Origin: Gammaproteobacteria bacterium
GTDB lineage: Bacteria; Pseudomonadota; Gammaproteobacteria; Pseudomonadales; Halieaceae
Reading direction: 5' to 3'
Assembly: GCA_030428835.1 (NCBI GenBank)
Contig: JAUIEP010000011.1
Span: 1 to 64,000 of the forward strand
Length of the DNA: 64,000 bases
A model generated the notes under the pieces. That model made no database searches. It saw only the letters and a list, made by a program, of their open reading frames with translations, and was not told the DNA's origin. Position numbers and translations under genes: made by a program. Each line of letters begins with the position of its first letter. Position 1 is the stretch's first letter. Below are positions 38,060-45,749 of the stretch, piece by piece.

Positions 38060-38752
38060 CTAGCCCCCGTCGAGCCCCGCCTGCCGCTCGACCCCCGCGA
38101 TGAGTTGCTCGAATACCGAGGCCATGATCTCATCCTCGTCGAGCGCGTCCATGGGCAGAGTCTTGATGACTTGCTGTTGCTCGGCGCTCAACCCCATGTC
38201 TTCCAGCGGCAGGTAGACCTTGGCCTGCATGTATTCACTGCTGCGCGCCACGACATTGATGAGTGTGATCGCGCCCGTCACGAAGATGTAAGCCGCCCGG
38301 GCGAGCGCCTTGCCACGCAGGCCCAGTTCATCGTGCAGGATCAGCGTCACCGGCAGCGTCACCTTGAGCCAGCCCGCCGAAGTGTGGCCATTCACACCCA
38401 CGACGTGGGGCATCACCGGGTAGCGCGCGGCGTGCTCCTTCAGCGCACAGAGCCAGGCGCGCAGCGTGTCCTGCCAGGTTGCTCCCGGTTCTGGCATTTC
38501 GAACAGGCCGCAGATCTCATCGGACACCGCCTCGAGCAGGTCGTCGCGGCTGGCGAAATAGTTGTAGATCGCCATGGACGTCGTGCCGAGTTCGGCGGCG
38601 AGCGTCTTGATCTGGAAATCCTCGACCTGCGTTGTCGCGAGGATGCGCAGGGAGGTCGCGATGACTTCCTCCCGCGAGATGCGCGGCGGGCGGCCGCGGC
38701 CGCGCTTGGCTGGTTGCTCGACTTGCGTTGCTGGTTTTTTCTGGCTGGACAT
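38060..38752 (-). CDS. TetR-family regulator, candidate repressor of the palindrome regulon
   Basis: 230 residues. A basic leader with AT-hook-like RGRGRPPR, then a TetR HTH (REEVIATSLRILATTQVEDFQIKTLAAELGTTSMAIYNYFASRDDLLEAV) and a helical sensor domain. It lies in the middle of the units that carry the TTATCGATAA palindrome, and a degenerate copy (TTATCGCAAA) sits 8 bases upstream of its own start. This location makes it the best candidate to bind the site; the inference is positional. Confidence 0.85.
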   Translation of the reverse strand: MSSQKKPATQVEQPAKRGRGRPPRISREEVIATSLRILATTQVEDFQIKTLAAELGTTSMAIYNYFASRDDLLEAVSDEICGLFEMPEPGATWQDTLRAWLCALKEHAARYPVMPHVVGVNGHTSAGWLKVTLPVTLILHDELGLRGKALARAAYIFVTGAITLINVVARSSEYMQAKVYLPLEDMGLSAEQQQVIKTLPMDALDEDEIMASVFEQLIAGVERQAGLDGG

Positions 38753-38759
38753 GTGTTTG

Positions 38760-38769
38760 TTATCGCAAA
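38760..38769. promoter_or_regulatory. Degenerate palindrome half-site at tetR start
   Basis: TTATCGCAAA matches the core TTATCGATAA at 8 of 10 positions, with the left half intact. Position immediately upstream of the tetR ATG would suit autoregulation. One of several explanations; may be chance. Confidence 0.35.
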
Positions 38770-38831
38770 GCTGTACGACGCCTGGCGTCGAGGTAGACCG
38801 GGAACGAAACCGAGGCGCCCGGGTTCACGCC

Positions 38832-39101
38832 TCAGGAAGGGTCGCCGGTCACGGCGTCCTTCCTGCTGGACCTCTCGGCAGCCCGCTCTTCCAATCGCTC
38901 GGCCAGCCACACTTTGATAATAGACTGGCGAGTGACGCCCAGACGCCCTGCCTCACGATCCAGTGACTCGATCATCCAGGTGGGAAAGTCGACGTTTACC
39001 CTGCGCTGCTCCTGGTTCGGTCGGCGCGCCTTCTCGAGGTCGAGATTGGCAACTACGGCTTTACCCTGGTCGAACTTCTCGTCAAAACTTTTAGCTTTCA
39101 T
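38832..39101 (-). CDS. brnA: BrnA-family antitoxin
   Basis: 89 residues from MKAKSFDEKFD; three residues upstream in frame are unlikely. The family core is clear: RRPNQEQRRVNVDFPTW, then ESLDREAGRLGVTRQSIIKV(W), a ribbon-helix-helix DNA-binding domain. It neutralises BrnT and represses the operon. Its start overlaps the end of brnT by 11 bases, the standard toxin-first order of BrnT/BrnA. Confidence 0.93.
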   Translation of the reverse strand: MKAKSFDEKFDQGKAVVANLDLEKARRPNQEQRRVNVDFPTWMIESLDREAGRLGVTRQSIIKVWLAERLEERAAERSSRKDAVTGDPS

Positions 39102-39354
39102 ACAGCTCAATCTCCTCGTCCCTGGAACGTCGGACAGAAATAATGCGAATCGCGCCGGCCCTGTAGGTGATCACGGCAGACCAGTGCTTTGACCCGATAC
39201 TGCCTATGACAAGATAGCGGGGCTCATCTTCAATCCTGGCCGGAATTTCGAGAAGATCGGGGTCATGCCAGAGCGCCTGCGCATCGACGAAGTCGATCCC
39301 GTGCTTTGCCAGGTTGGATGCGCTCTTTTGCTCGTCATACTCGAAATCGGGCAT
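39091..39354 (-). CDS. brnT: BrnT-family ribonuclease toxin
   Basis: 87 residues from the ATG at 39354 (MPDFEYDEQKSASNLAKHG), the normal BrnT start; an in-frame extension upstream crosses the operator. Further family motifs are DPDLLEIPAR, RYLVIGSIGSKHWSAVIT and IRIISVRRSRDEE. BrnT is a RelE-fold endoribonuclease that halts translation. It is followed by brnA. Confidence 0.94.
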   Translation of the reverse strand: MPDFEYDEQKSASNLAKHGIDFVDAQALWHDPDLLEIPARIEDEPRYLVIGSIGSKHWSAVITYRAGAIRIISVRRSRDEEIELYES

Positions 39355-39382
39355 GGTATAAAAAATATACCTTTTTGGGTAT
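39355..39382. promoter_or_regulatory. brnTA operator with alternating half-sites
   Basis: GGTATA-AAAAA-TATACC (39355-39371) is a perfect inverted repeat directly upstream of brnT, and a third half-site GGTAT (39378-39382) pairs with ATACC (39367-39371). Likely BrnA binding sites. Confidence 0.5.
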
Positions 39383-39454
39383 TGGCGCAATGGTTGGACC
39401 AGGGCTTCCAGCCCCGCAAACTCACCGGGGCACAAGGATGCAGACCGGTCCCGA

Positions 39455-39483
39455 TTCATTTTAACTTATCGATAAGGTATATT
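39455..39483 (+). promoter_or_regulatory. Putative oxygenase-2 operon promoter around palindrome site D
   Basis: TTCATT (39455-39460, weak), 17-base spacer, TATATT (39478-39483). The palindrome fills spacer positions 5-16, exactly as at site C. Confidence 0.55.
39465..39476. promoter_or_regulatory. Palindrome site D (CTTATCGATAAG)
   Basis: Perfect 12-base palindrome identical to site C, 42 bases upstream of the oxygenase 2 start. Confidence 0.65.
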
Positions 39484-39517
39484 GGGCGACATCACACTGC
39501 AACCCGGGAGAAGCACC

Positions 39518-40579
39518 GTGTCCGAGGCAATGTCCAGCCACTTCCGCCCCGTCGGCGAACCGCTCGTCGTGGACGGCGCCTACCGCGACGACCAGCACGC
39601 GCGCCTGCTGCAAGCGGTGCGCGACAACGGCCCCTGGAAGCTCATCCTGGCGCAGCACTTCGCATCGGTCGAGGAGCTGATCGCGACGATGTCCGGCGCC
39701 ATGCCCGAGGGCGTCACGCCCACGCTCGACATGTTCCTCACGCCGGCTTTCCGCGGCTTCTTCGCCGAACAGGGCGTGTGCAAGCATCCCGAACTGGAAG
39801 ACTGTTTCTATAACAGCGACTTCATGGCGCGCACCCGCGCCTACTGGAACGCGCAGTACGTGCGCCCGGAGCAACTGATGTTCAACATCCAGGGCCCGGC
39901 GGACAACCTCGACCCCGGCCACCTCGACGCCGTGACGTTTCGCGGCACGCACAGTCGCAGCACGCCGATCTGGCTGATGAACATCATGGCCAAGTCAGGC
40001 CTGTTCCAGGACTGGCTGTTGAAGAAAGCGCAGGTCATCACCTGGTTCTATAAAGGCGAGGTCGGCGGCGGCTTCACCTACTGGCCGGATGGACCGCACG
40101 GCCAGCCCAGGCGCATCGCCGCGCCCATGTGGAACCGCGGCGTGGTGGTGCAGAACGAGATGATGTACCACCGCGGCGAGCCCAACGGCCCGGTCGAGAT
40201 GCGTCACCCCGAGGGGCTGGACCTGCACTCGCTGATCGAGGCCGACCCCGATGATGCCACCGGCTGGCGCATCCGCACCGACGACCGGGTCATACAGCAC
40301 ATACCCGAACAGGAGATCCGCTTCCTCGTGCACTGGGGCGCCGAGGTGTACGAGGATCTCGACGAGATGAAAAAAGTGATGGACCACACCGACGACCTGG
40401 ATACGCAGCGCATCGTCGACATCTTTATGGCCGATCTCAAGCAGCGCGGCATCCAGTGCGATGAGCCCGCCGACCCACTGCACGACCAGGCCTTCATCAT
40501 GCAGCTCGTGGACGTGTACGATATCGGCGCGCCCAGCATCTACCCGCCCGAGGCGCCGAGTCCGCTGCAGGCGGCCTGA
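39518..40579 (+). CDS. Fe(II)/2-oxoglutarate dioxygenase-like protein 2 (PhyH-like)
   Basis: 353 residues from GTG at 39518 with GGGAG seven bases ahead. Full-length paralogue of the protein at 26541 with the same putative metal triad: His135-x-Asp137 (GHLDAVTFRG) and His218 (MMYHRGEPNGP). It heads a five-gene operon with enoyl-CoA hydratase, two acyl-CoA dehydrogenases and an SDR (53-base gap to the next start), which places it in catabolism of an acyl-CoA-linked or lipid-like compound. Promoter contains palindrome site D. Substrate unknown. Confidence 0.7.
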   Translation: MSEAMSSHFRPVGEPLVVDGAYRDDQHARLLQAVRDNGPWKLILAQHFASVEELIATMSGAMPEGVTPTLDMFLTPAFRGFFAEQGVCKHPELEDCFYNSDFMARTRAYWNAQYVRPEQLMFNIQGPADNLDPGHLDAVTFRGTHSRSTPIWLMNIMAKSGLFQDWLLKKAQVITWFYKGEVGGGFTYWPDGPHGQPRRIAAPMWNRGVVVQNEMMYHRGEPNGPVEMRHPEGLDLHSLIEADPDDATGWRIRTDDRVIQHIPEQEIRFLVHWGAEVYEDLDEMKKVMDHTDDLDTQRIVDIFMADLKQRGIQCDEPADPLHDQAFIMQLVDVYDIGAPSIYPPEAPSPLQAA

Positions 40580-40632
40580 ACACACAACGCACACACTGCG
40601 CCGGGTACGCCCGGCAGCGCGAGGTATTGCCC

Positions 40633-41463
40633 GTGTACGACAAGTTGTCCTTGAGCAACGTGACCCTCGATCATGTGACGCCGGAAATCGTCCTGCTCAC
40701 ACTCCATCGGCCCGAGGCCCGCAACGCGCTGAGCTGGGCCATGATGAAAGACATCAAGGACGCCCTGCACGCGATCGACGCGGACAACCGCTGCCGCGTG
40801 GTCATACTCACCGGCGCCGGCAAATCCTTCTGCGCGGGGCTGGACCTCACCGACCAGGCCAACCCGGACAGCATCGAGGCCGTGGTTGGCCCGATGAAGG
40901 CGGGACCGCGGCTGGGTATGCGCTCGCAGGAGTACATGGCCGAGATGATGTTGCTGTTGCGCAAAATACAGCAGCCGGTCATCGCCGCCGTCAACGGCCA
41001 CGCCTACGGCGGCGGCCTCGGGCTCACGCTCGCCAGCGACATCCGCATCGCGGCGCACTCGGCGAAGTTCTGCACGCAATTTATCCGGCTGGGTATTTCC
41101 GGCTGCGACGCGGCGGTGAGCTATACGCTGCCGCGCTTGATAGGCGCCTCGCGCGCGCACGACATGATCATGACCGCGCGCGTCGTCGACGCGCAGCAGG
41201 CGGAGGCGTGGGGGCTCGTCACACGGCTCGCCGACGAAGACGCGCTGCAGGACGCGGCCGTCGAACTGGCGCAGGAGTTGTGCAACTTCAGTCCCTACGG
41301 CCTCGTCTCGACCAAGCAGGCCATGTGGGCCAACCTCGACGCCACTTCCATGGAGGCGGCGACGCATGTCGAGAACAGGAACCAGATCCTGAATGGGCTG
41401 TCGGGCGATGTGGAGGAGGCCGCCGCGGCGTTCTTCGAGAAGCGCAAGCCCAACTTCGAGTGA
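40633..41463 (+). CDS. Enoyl-CoA hydratase/isomerase family protein
   Basis: 276 residues from GTG at 40633 (GAGG eight bases ahead; a TTG six bases earlier is too close to the site). Crotonase-fold landmarks: LHRPEARNALSWAMM, AGKSFCAGLDL and oxyanion-hole region AAVNGHAYGGGLGLTLASDIRIAA. The family hydrates enoyl-CoA or does related lyase/isomerase reactions in beta-oxidation-like pathways. Second gene of the oxygenase operon. Confidence 0.9.
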   Translation: MYDKLSLSNVTLDHVTPEIVLLTLHRPEARNALSWAMMKDIKDALHAIDADNRCRVVILTGAGKSFCAGLDLTDQANPDSIEAVVGPMKAGPRLGMRSQEYMAEMMLLLRKIQQPVIAAVNGHAYGGGLGLTLASDIRIAAHSAKFCTQFIRLGISGCDAAVSYTLPRLIGASRAHDMIMTARVVDAQQAEAWGLVTRLADEDALQDAAVELAQELCNFSPYGLVSTKQAMWANLDATSMEAATHVENRNQILNGLSGDVEEAAAAFFEKRKPNFE

Positions 41464-41502
41464 GCACGGGGCAAACACACTTTTCTTCAAGCGGTAAACC
41501 TT

Positions 41503-42591
41503 ATGAATTTTGATTTTTCCGACGACCAACGCCTGCTGCAGGCCGAGGTGCAGAAGATGCTGGCCGCGACCAGCACATCCGCCGAGGTGCGCAGGTGCCT
41601 GGAGGGCGAGGCGCTGTACTCGCAGGTCACGTGGCGCGAGCTGCTGGGCATGGGCGCGGCCACCGCGGCGCTGCCGGCAGAGTACGGCGGCGCGGGGCTC
41701 GGCTACCTCGAGCTGTGCCTGGTGGCCGAGGAGGCAGGGCGGCACCTCGCCGCCGTGCCGCTGGCGAGCGGTATCTATCTCGCCGCCGAGGCGCTGTCGC
41801 TGGGCGGCAGCGAAGCGCAGAAACAGGCGTGGCTGCCGCGCATCACCGCGGGCGACTGCATTGCGACCGCCGCGCTCGGCGGCGCCGAGGGCTATCTCGC
41901 CGGTGACGCGCCGCGCTTTGACGGCACTGCACTGTCGGGCAGCGTCTTACTGCCCGACGGTGGCGCGGCCGACGTCGCCGTCATCCAGGCCGGCGATGAC
42001 GTGGTGCTGCTGGAGCTGTCCGCGGCCGGCGTCACGCGCGAGCCGCTCGTGTCGCTGGACCCCACCCGTCCCTACGCGCGCATCCGTTGCGACGCCGCCC
42101 CCGCACAGGCGTTGTCCGGCGCGCTCGCGGGCAAGGCGCTCGCCGCGCGGGTGCGCAACGGCGCGGCGGTCCTGCTCGCCTTCGAACAGCTCGGCGGCGC
42201 GGCGCGCTCGCTGGACACGGCGCGCGAGTACTCACTGGAGCGCAAGGCCTTCGGCCGCCAGGTGGGCAGCTTCCAGGCGCTCAAGCACAAGATGGCAGAC
42301 ATCTACACCGGCAACGAGCTGGCGCGCGCGCACGCGTTCTACGGCGCGTGGGCGCTGTCCACCGACGCACCCGAACTGCCGCTCGCGGCCGCCGCGGCGC
42401 GCGTCTCTGCGACACGCGCTTACACGGTAGCCGCGGAAGAAAGCATCGAGATACACGGCGGCATCGGCTTCACCTGGGAGATGGACTGCCACCTGCACTA
42501 CCGCCGCGCGCGCTACCTGGGGCAACTGATCGGCAGCGAGCACGCGTGGCGCGCGCAGCTGGCGGACGCCGTGATCACGGAGGCCGCGTAA
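41503..42591 (+). CDS. Acyl-CoA dehydrogenase, short subunit
   Basis: 362 residues. Ends are typical of the family (MNFDFSDDQRLLQAEVQKML; ERKAFGRQVGSFQALKHKMAD; IEIHGGIGFTWEMDCHLHYRRAR), but the middle lacks the canonical TEP.AGSD motif that contacts FAD and substrate (GDCIATAALGGAEGYLAGD). Short, partly degenerate subunits of this kind pair with a complete one in the alpha2-beta2 acyl-CoA dehydrogenases of sterol side-chain degradation. The next gene, 15 bases downstream, is the likely partner. Confidence 0.85.
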   Translation: MNFDFSDDQRLLQAEVQKMLAATSTSAEVRRCLEGEALYSQVTWRELLGMGAATAALPAEYGGAGLGYLELCLVAEEAGRHLAAVPLASGIYLAAEALSLGGSEAQKQAWLPRITAGDCIATAALGGAEGYLAGDAPRFDGTALSGSVLLPDGGAADVAVIQAGDDVVLLELSAAGVTREPLVSLDPTRPYARIRCDAAPAQALSGALAGKALAARVRNGAAVLLAFEQLGGAARSLDTAREYSLERKAFGRQVGSFQALKHKMADIYTGNELARAHAFYGAWALSTDAPELPLAAAAARVSATRAYTVAAEESIEIHGGIGFTWEMDCHLHYRRARYLGQLIGSEHAWRAQLADAVITEAA

Positions 42592-42606
42592 GCGGGAACA
42601 GCGGAT

Positions 42607-43833
42607 ATGGATTTCAAGGACACAGCGGAAGAAGCGGCCTTTCGGGCCGAGGTAAGGGCCTGGCTGGAGGCGAACGCCACACCGCGACAAAGTGCCGAGG
42701 AAACGTTCGGGCCCGACCTGACCGAGGACGAACGCGTGGCGGCCGCGAAGGACTGGCAGCGCAAGAAAGCCGAGGCGGGGTACGCCGCGCTCACCTGGCC
42801 AAAGGAAATGGGCGGGCGCGGCGCGCCGCCGATCCAGCAGGTGATCTACGGCCAGGAGGAGGCGCGTTTCCTCGTGCCCGCGCGCGTGTTCGAGAACAGC
42901 CTCGGGCAGTGCCTGCCCACCGTGGGCGCCTGGGCGAGCCCAGAGCTTGCGGCGCAGTACCTGCCGCGCGGCATTCGCGGCGACGATATCTGGTGCCAGC
43001 TCTTCTCGGAGCCCGCCGCCGGTTCCGACACCGGCAACATCCGCACGCGCGCGGAGCGCAATGGCGACGAGTGGGTGATCAACGGCCAGAAGGTGTGGAC
43101 TTCCGGCGCGCACTTCTGCGACTACGGCATCCTGCTCGCGCGCAGCGACTGGGACCAGCCCAAGCAGAAAGGGCTGACGATGTTCATCCTCGACCTTAAA
43201 GCCGACGGCGTCGACGCGCGGCCGATTCACCAGATGTCCGGCGAGCGCGAGTTCTGCGAGGTGTTCCTTAACGACGTGCGCATTCCCGACACGCACCGCC
43301 TCGGCGAGGTGAACCAGGGCTGGACCGTGATGCTCAGCACGCTCATGCACGAGCGCATGTCGATCGGCGGCGTGCTGCCCACCACGTTGCACGAGACACT
43401 GGTGAAGCTTGCGCGCAACGCCACCTGGAACGGCGCGCCCGCGCTCGACAACGACGTGGTGAAGGCGCGCATCGCCGACGCCTACCTGAGCCAGAAGGGC
43501 GTGGACCTCATTATCTCGCGCGGCATTACCGCCCTGTCGAAGGGGCAGGAACCGGGCCCGGAGATGTCGATACTGAAACTCGTCGCCGCCAGGGGCATCC
43601 TCGATATCGCCTCTTTCGCAATGGAACTGGCGGGCCCCGAGGGCATGCTGGGCCACGAGGTGCTGGGCGACGAATACGCCTTCATGCAGATGATGTGGCT
43701 CACGGCGCCCGGCATCCGCATCGCCGGCGGCACCGAGGAGATCATGCGCAACACCGTGGCGGAGTACGTCCTCGGGTTGCCGCGGGAAGCGCGCACCGAC
43801 AAGCACGTGCCCTTCCGCGAACTGGAACGCTGA
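42607..43833 (+). CDS. Acyl-CoA dehydrogenase, complete subunit
   Basis: 408 residues with full motifs: WPKEMGGRGAPPIQQVIYGQE, LFSEPAAGSDTGNIRTRAER, VINGQKVWTSGAHFCDYG and C-terminal GGTEEIMRNTVAEYVLGLP. It binds FAD and oxidises an acyl-CoA to the enoyl-CoA. Directly after the short subunit and before the SDR, both by 15-base gaps, so it is tightly co-translated. The size pair 362/408 resembles FadE28/FadE29-type heteromers. Confidence 0.92.
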   Translation: MDFKDTAEEAAFRAEVRAWLEANATPRQSAEETFGPDLTEDERVAAAKDWQRKKAEAGYAALTWPKEMGGRGAPPIQQVIYGQEEARFLVPARVFENSLGQCLPTVGAWASPELAAQYLPRGIRGDDIWCQLFSEPAAGSDTGNIRTRAERNGDEWVINGQKVWTSGAHFCDYGILLARSDWDQPKQKGLTMFILDLKADGVDARPIHQMSGEREFCEVFLNDVRIPDTHRLGEVNQGWTVMLSTLMHERMSIGGVLPTTLHETLVKLARNATWNGAPALDNDVVKARIADAYLSQKGVDLIISRGITALSKGQEPGPEMSILKLVAARGILDIASFAMELAGPEGMLGHEVLGDEYAFMQMMWLTAPGIRIAGGTEEIMRNTVAEYVLGLPREARTDKHVPFRELER

Positions 43834-43848
43834 CAACGGAGCAGGCGA

Positions 43849-44628
43849 ATGAGCGACTTTCCAACACCGAACTTTTCCATCGACCTGAGCGGCCAGGTGG
43901 CGCTGGTCACCGGCGCCACCGCGGGACTCGGGCAGCGCTTCGCGCGCGTGCTCGCCGCCTGCGGCGCAAAGGTGGCGTTCACCGGCCGGCGCAAGGAGCG
44001 GCTCGACGCGCTGGCGCAGGAGCTGCGCGCGAACGGGGCCGAGTGCGAGCCCGTGGTAATGGACATGACCGACCGAGCGCAGATCCGCGCGGGCCTCGCG
44101 CAGGCCGAGGAGGCGCTGGGCACCGTGACTATCCTGGTCAACAACGCCGGCGTGCCCGATGCGCAGTACGCCACGAAGATTGACGACGACATGTTCGACA
44201 GCATCGTCAACACCAACCTGGAAGGTCCCTGGATACTCTCCTGCGCGGTCGCCGAGCGACTCATGAAGGCGCAGCTTCCCGGCCGGATCATCAACATCGC
44301 CTCCATGGCGGCGTTCGATGTGCAGCCGCAGTTCCCCTCGGCGCTGTACGTCACCACCAAGGGCGCGCTGGTGCGCATGACCGAGGCCATGGCGACGGAG
44401 TGGGCCAAGTACTTCATCAACGTCAACGCGATCGCGCCCGCGACGTTCCGCTCCGAGATGGTGGAGGACCTGCTGGAGCGCACCGGCGACCTCGCGCAGT
44501 ACTTCCCGCGCAAACGCATCTGCGAACCGCCGCAGATGGACTCCACGCTGCTCTTCCTGGCCTCACCTTCCTCCGAGTGTGTGACCGGCACGGTCATCAA
44601 GGTCGATGACGGGCAGTTGGGGCGCTGA
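43849..44628 (+). CDS. Short-chain dehydrogenase/reductase
   Basis: 259 residues of classical SDR: cofactor loop TGATAGLG, NNAG, active-site Ser in INIASMAAFD, and YVTTK with catalytic Tyr/Lys, C-terminal DDGQLGR. NAD(P)-dependent oxidation of a hydroxyacyl-CoA or a ring alcohol is expected from context. Last gene of the oxygenase 2 operon; an 11-base inverted repeat follows 46 bases on. Confidence 0.92.
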   Translation: MSDFPTPNFSIDLSGQVALVTGATAGLGQRFARVLAACGAKVAFTGRRKERLDALAQELRANGAECEPVVMDMTDRAQIRAGLAQAEEALGTVTILVNNAGVPDAQYATKIDDDMFDSIVNTNLEGPWILSCAVAERLMKAQLPGRIINIASMAAFDVQPQFPSALYVTTKGALVRMTEAMATEWAKYFINVNAIAPATFRSEMVEDLLERTGDLAQYFPRKRICEPPQMDSTLLFLASPSSECVTGTVIKVDDGQLGR

Positions 44629-44674
44629 ATCCCCGCCGCCGGCGCCCTGCCGCCCACGGAAAGAAAAGCCGTAG

Positions 44675-44707
44675 AATTACCGTAAATACCGCCTGATTAC
44701 GGTAATT
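44675..44707. repeat. Perfect 11-base inverted repeat
   Basis: AATTACCGTAA (44675-44685) and TTACGGTAATT (44697-44707) around an 11-base spacer, 46 bases after the SDR stop and 166 bases before the PP2C start. There is no T-run. It could be an operator, a weak transcript end or both. Confidence 0.6.
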
Positions 44708-44873
44708 GTCGTATTCGTCACAGACCCGGTGCCGCCTTTCTGTGAAACTTGGTTCAGGCGCCGGGGTCTTACCTTGTACGGTAGTTGCCGGTGAGGCTGG
44801 CGGGGCGCCATCGGGGACACGGGATAATTACCCGCGCCGACGCGGAGTTGGCGGGGTAGGGGGCAAACAGCTT

Positions 44874-45707
44874 ATGCCAAACATGGTCGGTTTTACTCAC
44901 ATCGGGCGGCGCAAGCTGAACGAGGACTGTTTCTTCGCGGATGACGACATGGGCCTCGCGATCGTCGCGGACGGCATGGGTGGTCACGCGCACGGCGAGG
45001 TGGCCAGCGCCATCGTCGTGGAGACGCTCCGGCGCGAAGCCGGGCACGGCCTGTACGAGGCTATCCTGCAATCGCACGAGGACGTGAAACGCGGCGTGGA
45101 AGACGGTCGCGGCGGCAAGGGCATGGGTTCGACCGTGGTCGCCGCGCACTTCGCGGGCAATGATTACGAGATCGGCTGGATCGGCGACTCCAGGGCCTAC
45201 CTGTGGGACGGCGAGCTGGTGCAGATCACTCGCGATCACTCCCATGTCGAGGAGTTGATGGCGGCCGGTGCGCTGACGCTGGAGGAGGCACAGTACAGTT
45301 CCGTGCGCCACCAGATCACGCAGGCGGTCGGTGTGTCGCCGGACGGCGAGCTTGAAATCGGCAGCCTGACCGGTACGCTCGGCGCCGGCCAGGAGCTGCT
45401 GTTGTGCAGCGACGGCCTCAACGATGTCCTCACCGGCGCGGAGATCGCGGCGATCATGGACAGCGGCGGGTCACTGGAGGAGCGTGGCCGGCAACTGGTC
45501 GACGCCGCGGTAGCGGCGGGCGGGCGCGACAATATCACGGTGCTGCTGGTTGCGCCGGATGCGGGCGCGAAAAAGGGCGCCCGCCCCCCGGCGGTGAGTA
45601 TCGCGCGCCTGGACGGCAGCGAAGAATACTTTCCCGAGGATTACGACGCGGCGAACGACCCCGACGGCAACACGGTAACCCAGCCCGGGCGCGCCGCGCC
45701 GCGTTAG
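44874..45707 (+). CDS. PP2C-family Ser/Thr protein phosphatase
   Basis: 277 residues from ATG at 44874; an upstream in-frame codon would place a low-complexity leader ahead of the fold. Landmarks: HIGRRKLNEDC, VADGMGGHAHGEVAS (metal Asp), GSTVVAAHF, WIGDSRAYLWDG, ITRDHSHVEEL, GRDNITVLLV. It removes phosphate from Ser/Thr of protein targets with Mn/Mg. No partner kinase is nearby; a link to the FHA gene at the window end is only speculation. Confidence 0.92.
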   Translation: MPNMVGFTHIGRRKLNEDCFFADDDMGLAIVADGMGGHAHGEVASAIVVETLRREAGHGLYEAILQSHEDVKRGVEDGRGGKGMGSTVVAAHFAGNDYEIGWIGDSRAYLWDGELVQITRDHSHVEELMAAGALTLEEAQYSSVRHQITQAVGVSPDGELEIGSLTGTLGAGQELLLCSDGLNDVLTGAEIAAIMDSGGSLEERGRQLVDAAVAAGGRDNITVLLVAPDAGAKKGARPPAVSIARLDGSEEYFPEDYDAANDPDGNTVTQPGRAAPR

Positions 45708-45749
45708 CGCACAGCGGCCCCGGCCGCGCTCATCGGGCAGTTTCCCGCT

